Source: Oscillospiraceae bacterium (lineage in GTDB: Bacteria; Bacillota; Clostridia; Oscillospirales; Oscillospiraceae). Taken from it: a stretch of 64,000 bases of DNA. The notes below the pieces were generated by a model that was given only the letters and a program-made list of their open reading frames with translations, searched no databases and had not been told where the DNA came from. Position 1 is the first letter of the stretch. Every line of letters starts with the position of its first letter. The position numbers and the translations under genes were made by a program. Where the stretch lies: positions 1-64,000 of the forward strand of contig WQXY01000008.1 in the NCBI GenBank assembly GCA_009781515.1, written 5' to 3'. This document shows positions 61,739 through 64,000 of this stretch, one piece after another.

Positions 61739-62752
61739 ATGTCTGAAATTCTATCACAATCAGAAATTGATGAACTGTTAAGTGCGCTAATGACAGGGGA
61801 GTCGGACGCGGCGGCGGAGGCCAATGACGGCGGTCCGGCGATGAAGGTCAAAGACTATGACTTTCGAACCGCTAACAGGTTTCCCAAAGAACAAATGCGT
61901 ACCTTTCACGTTGTCTTTGAGACATACAGTCAGCTTTTATCAAACAGTTTGTCGAGCATTCTGCGTGTTTCATGCGAATGTGAAATACTGTCTATAGAGG
62001 AATGTTCATACAGTGAGTTTAATAACTCGCTGCCCGCACCGGTTATTCTTGCAATAATGGAAGCACTTCCAATGCATGGGTCGCTGCTTATTCAAATGTC
62101 TCCCGAGTTTGCCTATATGCTTATAACGAGACTTTTCGGCGGCGGCACAACGGGTGAAAACGCAAAGCAGTTTACGGAAATTGAGCTTGCACTTGTTGAG
62201 CGTGTATTACGTCAGCAATGTGCGGTGTTTGATGAAGCGTGGGACAAGGTTGTTTCGCTCAGTATGCAAATAGACAGAATTGAAACCAGTGCACAGTTTG
62301 CTCAGATAACAGCACCGAACGAACCTGTTGCCGTCGTGATTATAAACATCACAATGGGCGAAGAGTCAGGCTTGATGAGTATATGTATTCCGCATACGGC
62401 GATTGAACCCGTTGCGCAGCAGCTAAACACACGCATGTGGTTTTCAAGCGGTCTGCGTGATGACGGCAGAGGTGAAGAACGCCTTGCGGCACTTACAAGT
62501 ATGCTCATGCACACACCGACCCCGCTTACGGCATATTTCGAGCAAACCCCTGCAACAGTGCAGGATATAGTAAATCTTCAAATTGGCGATGTTATCAAGC
62601 TGGATCATCCTGTGGATAATCCGCTTACGATAAAGGTACAGCATATTCCAAAGTTCCGGGCTACTGTCGGAACTATGGGTCACAGGTATGCAATGCAGAT
62701 AGTAGATATTCTACAAGAGGAGGATGTACCAAATGAATCTCTCTCAAGATGA
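61739..62752 (+). CDS. fliM: Flagellar motor switch protein FliM
   Basis: A 337-residue protein: the N-terminal CheY-P-binding peptide ILSQSEIDELLSALMTG (residues 4-20), a CheC-like middle domain (residues about 45-235) and a C-terminal SpoA/FliN-type domain. It binds FliG and CheY-P and sets rotation. Its end overlaps the fliY start by 20 bases. Confidence 0.96.
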   Translation: MSEILSQSEIDELLSALMTGESDAAAEANDGGPAMKVKDYDFRTANRFPKEQMRTFHVVFETYSQLLSNSLSSILRVSCECEILSIEECSYSEFNNSLPAPVILAIMEALPMHGSLLIQMSPEFAYMLITRLFGGGTTGENAKQFTEIELALVERVLRQQCAVFDEAWDKVVSLSMQIDRIETSAQFAQITAPNEPVAVVIINITMGEESGLMSICIPHTAIEPVAQQLNTRMWFSSGLRDDGRGEERLAALTSMLMHTPTPLTAYFEQTPATVQDIVNLQIGDVIKLDHPVDNPLTIKVQHIPKFRATVGTMGHRYAMQIVDILQEEDVPNESLSR

Positions 62753-64000
62753 AATTAACGCCTTAGTAACAGACCCCCCTGCGGAGGAAGACTCGGGAGG
62801 CATCATGTCACCGGAAGCGATTGCGGCAATGTTAGATGATGCCACGGGCGCAGCCGCTCCCGCAGCGGAAGAAGACGAGGGTGGCATTATGTCGCCGGAA
62901 GCGATTGCAGCAATGCTCGATGATGCTACAGGCGCAGCAGACCCTGCCCCCGCACCGGATGACGACCCGGGTGGCATTATGTCACCTGAGGCGATAGCAG
63001 CCATGCTCGACGATGCAGGTGGAGCAGACCCTGTCGCGGAAGAAGACTCGGGAGGCATCATGTCGCCTGAGGAAATTGCGGCAATGCTCGATAATGCGGG
63101 CGGTGCTGACCCAGCACCTGCACCAAGTGCACCGGCGGAGTCAGGTAAAGCCTTTGACGGAGTAACGCCGCTCGAGGGTATGCTGACCGAGGAAGAAATT
63201 GATATCCTCGGTGAAGTCGGAAACATCAGTATGGGAGCTGTTGCTACCACGATGTATTCGCTTCTTGACAGGCGCGTCAGTATAACCACGCCAAGAGTTA
63301 CAGTATATGAGTCGAAAGATGTGCTCTCTGTATATAAAGTTCCGTTTGTGGTTGCAACAATCGAGTATACACGCGGTATCACGGGTACAAACCTGCTTGT
63401 GTTAAAGATTGAGGACGCGGCACTTATTACGGACTTGCTCATGGGCGGCGACGGTACGATTGAAGAGCCGATTGAGCTCAACGAAATGCACCTGTCGGCA
63501 ATGAGCGAAATTATGAACCAGATGATGGGCGCGTCGTCAACTTCGCTTTCAAAGCTGCTTGGCACGGCGATAGATATAGCTCCGCCCAACAGCTCTGCAG
63601 TAGATGCGGGATTTGATGTCTCGACACTGCTCGGAGATATGGATAAAGTCACAAAAATCAGTTTTGACATGGAGATTGAGGGCTTATTGAACAGCGAGCT
63701 TATACAGCTTGTGCCGTACGATGTGAGCCGCAAGTTTGCGTCACAGTTTATGGATGTGGACTCGGTTGCGGAAGCGGCAGGCGTCACGAAGCACGCTCCC
63801 GAACCTGCACCTGCGGCAGCGGCACCAGCCCCGCCGCCACCACCGGCTGCGGCGCCGTCGCCGCCTCCGGCGGCACCAGCTGCGGCTGCACCCGCTCCGG
63901 TCGAAGCACCGCCCATGCAGGCGCCCCCTGCGTATCCGGACCCGATGCAGGCTTATCCGCCCGCAGCTGCCGGATATCCCCCGGGATATCCGCCGGCGCC
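62733..64000 (+). CDS. fliY: Flagellar motor switch phosphatase FliY (partial, 3' end beyond window)
   Basis: 422 residues are visible and the frame is open at the window end. It starts with a FliM-like peptide (NLSQDEINALV, residues 2-12). Four repeats follow (IMSPEAIAAMLDDA and variants at 24-37, 52-65, 82-95, 109-122). Then comes the CheC-type phosphatase domain with E161/N164 (EVGNISMGAVA) and E259/N262 (SEIMNQMMGASS), and a Pro/Ala-rich linker from 355 on. The FliN-like domain should lie just beyond the edge. FliY removes phosphate from CheY-P at the switch. Usual FliY proteins have one N-terminal peptide, not five. AAGAGGAGG precedes the ATG at 62733. Confidence 0.93.
   Translation, partial: MNLSQDEINALVTDPPAEEDSGGIMSPEAIAAMLDDATGAAAPAAEEDEGGIMSPEAIAAMLDDATGAADPAPAPDDDPGGIMSPEAIAAMLDDAGGADPVAEEDSGGIMSPEEIAAMLDNAGGADPAPAPSAPAESGKAFDGVTPLEGMLTEEEIDILGEVGNISMGAVATTMYSLLDRRVSITTPRVTVYESKDVLSVYKVPFVVATIEYTRGITGTNLLVLKIEDAALITDLLMGGDGTIEEPIELNEMHLSAMSEIMNQMMGASSTSLSKLLGTAIDIAPPNSSAVDAGFDVSTLLGDMDKVTKISFDMEIEGLLNSELIQLVPYDVSRKFASQFMDVDSVAEAAGVTKHAPEPAPAAAAPAPPPPPAAAPSPPPAAPAAAAPAPVEAPPMQAPPAYPDPMQAYPPAAAGYPPGYPPA
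62802..63098 (+). repeat. Four coding repeats of a CheY-binding-like peptide in fliY
   Basis: Four copies of I-M-S-P-E-[AE]-I-A-A-M-L-D-[DN]-A, spaced 28, 30 and 27 residues apart, joined by acidic Ala/Pro/Asp/Glu linkers ending in GG. The codons differ between copies at many third positions, so the repeats are old and kept at protein level. Confidence 0.9.

Noticed and set aside
62744-63916. A 390-codon open frame on the minus strand, Ala/Gly/Ser-rich
   Set aside because: It is the antisense of fliY. Its low-complexity sequence arises from the repeats and the Pro/Ala linker; fliY on the plus strand has the ribosome site, operon position and family motifs.

Overview
The window looks like a chromosomal piece of an anaerobic, flagellated member of the Bacillota, most likely class Clostridia. 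The flagellar genes follow the Bacillota order and gene set (flhO-flhP-yvyF-flgM-flgN-flgK-flgL-yviE-fliW-csrA; fliW/csrA; flhF/flhG; FliY-type switch protein; CheC/CheD), a desulfoferrodoxin points to anaerobic life, and the accessory region carries a class B sortase. I cannot name a genus. About two thirds of the window is one large motility region.

Layout. Bases 1-483 are the end of an rRNA operon (23S 3' end, 5S, terminator). Bases 509-4240 (minus strand) hold an ORF6N-domain protein, a DHH phosphoesterase, an HD-GYP response regulator and a DUF2156 protein. Bases 4263-10587 (minus) are an F-type ATP synthase operon (atpI-like, a, c, b, alpha, gamma, beta, epsilon). It has no separate delta subunit: the alpha gene starts with a delta C-terminal domain. 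Bases 10712-14333 (minus) are cheC-cheD-cheY-cheA. From 14425 onward nearly everything is plus strand: a FliK-like/orphan FlhB-C pair (YlqG/YlqH type), a putative cysteine hydrolase plus a J-domain protein, then fliD-fliS-fliT-like-DUF327-cheW-cheR. Next come flgB-flgC-fliE-fliO-P-Q-R-flhB-flhA-flhF-flhG-PilZ-sigma28-fapA-hypothetical-swrB-like, flhO-flhP-yvyF, flgM-flgN-flgK-flgL, yviE-fliW-csrA, and fliF-G-H-I-J-ylxF-like. A foreign-looking, AT-rich island (about 51580-57640) then interrupts the row: an XRE regulator, an ImmA/IrrE-type metallopeptidase, a PIN-like protein, a long structured leader, a sortase-anchored surface protein and its sortase, a chimeric RhuM/ORF6N pseudogene and a hemolysin III protein. 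The flagellar row resumes with fliK-flgD-flgE-flbD-fliM-fliY, the last cut by the window end.

How the genes work together. The export apparatus (FliOPQR, FlhAB, FliHIJ), basal body and rod (FliE, FliF, FlgB, FlgC, FlhO/P), switch (FliG, FliM, FliY), hook (FlgD, FlgE, FliK), junction and cap proteins (FlgK, FlgL, FliD) and chaperones (FliS, FlgN, FliT-like) are all present. Sigma28 and its anti-sigma FlgM are both here. Sequences resembling TAAW-N14..16-NNCGATAW lie in front of ylqG-like, the hydrolase, fliD, flhO, flgM, fliK and perhaps cheY, which suggests a local sigma28 regulon. FliW and CsrA are present, and GGA motifs in hairpin loops lie upstream of fliW and flgD. No flagellin, motA/motB, fliL, cheB or chemoreceptor gene is visible here.

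The most unusual items are the delta-alpha ATP synthase fusion, a FliY with four extra tandem copies of a FliM-like N-terminal peptide, a J-domain/degenerate-GGDEF protein in the flagellar cluster, the XRE/protease/PIN module, the long structured leader before the sortase substrate, and a 13-bp hairpin that covers the start codon of yvyF.
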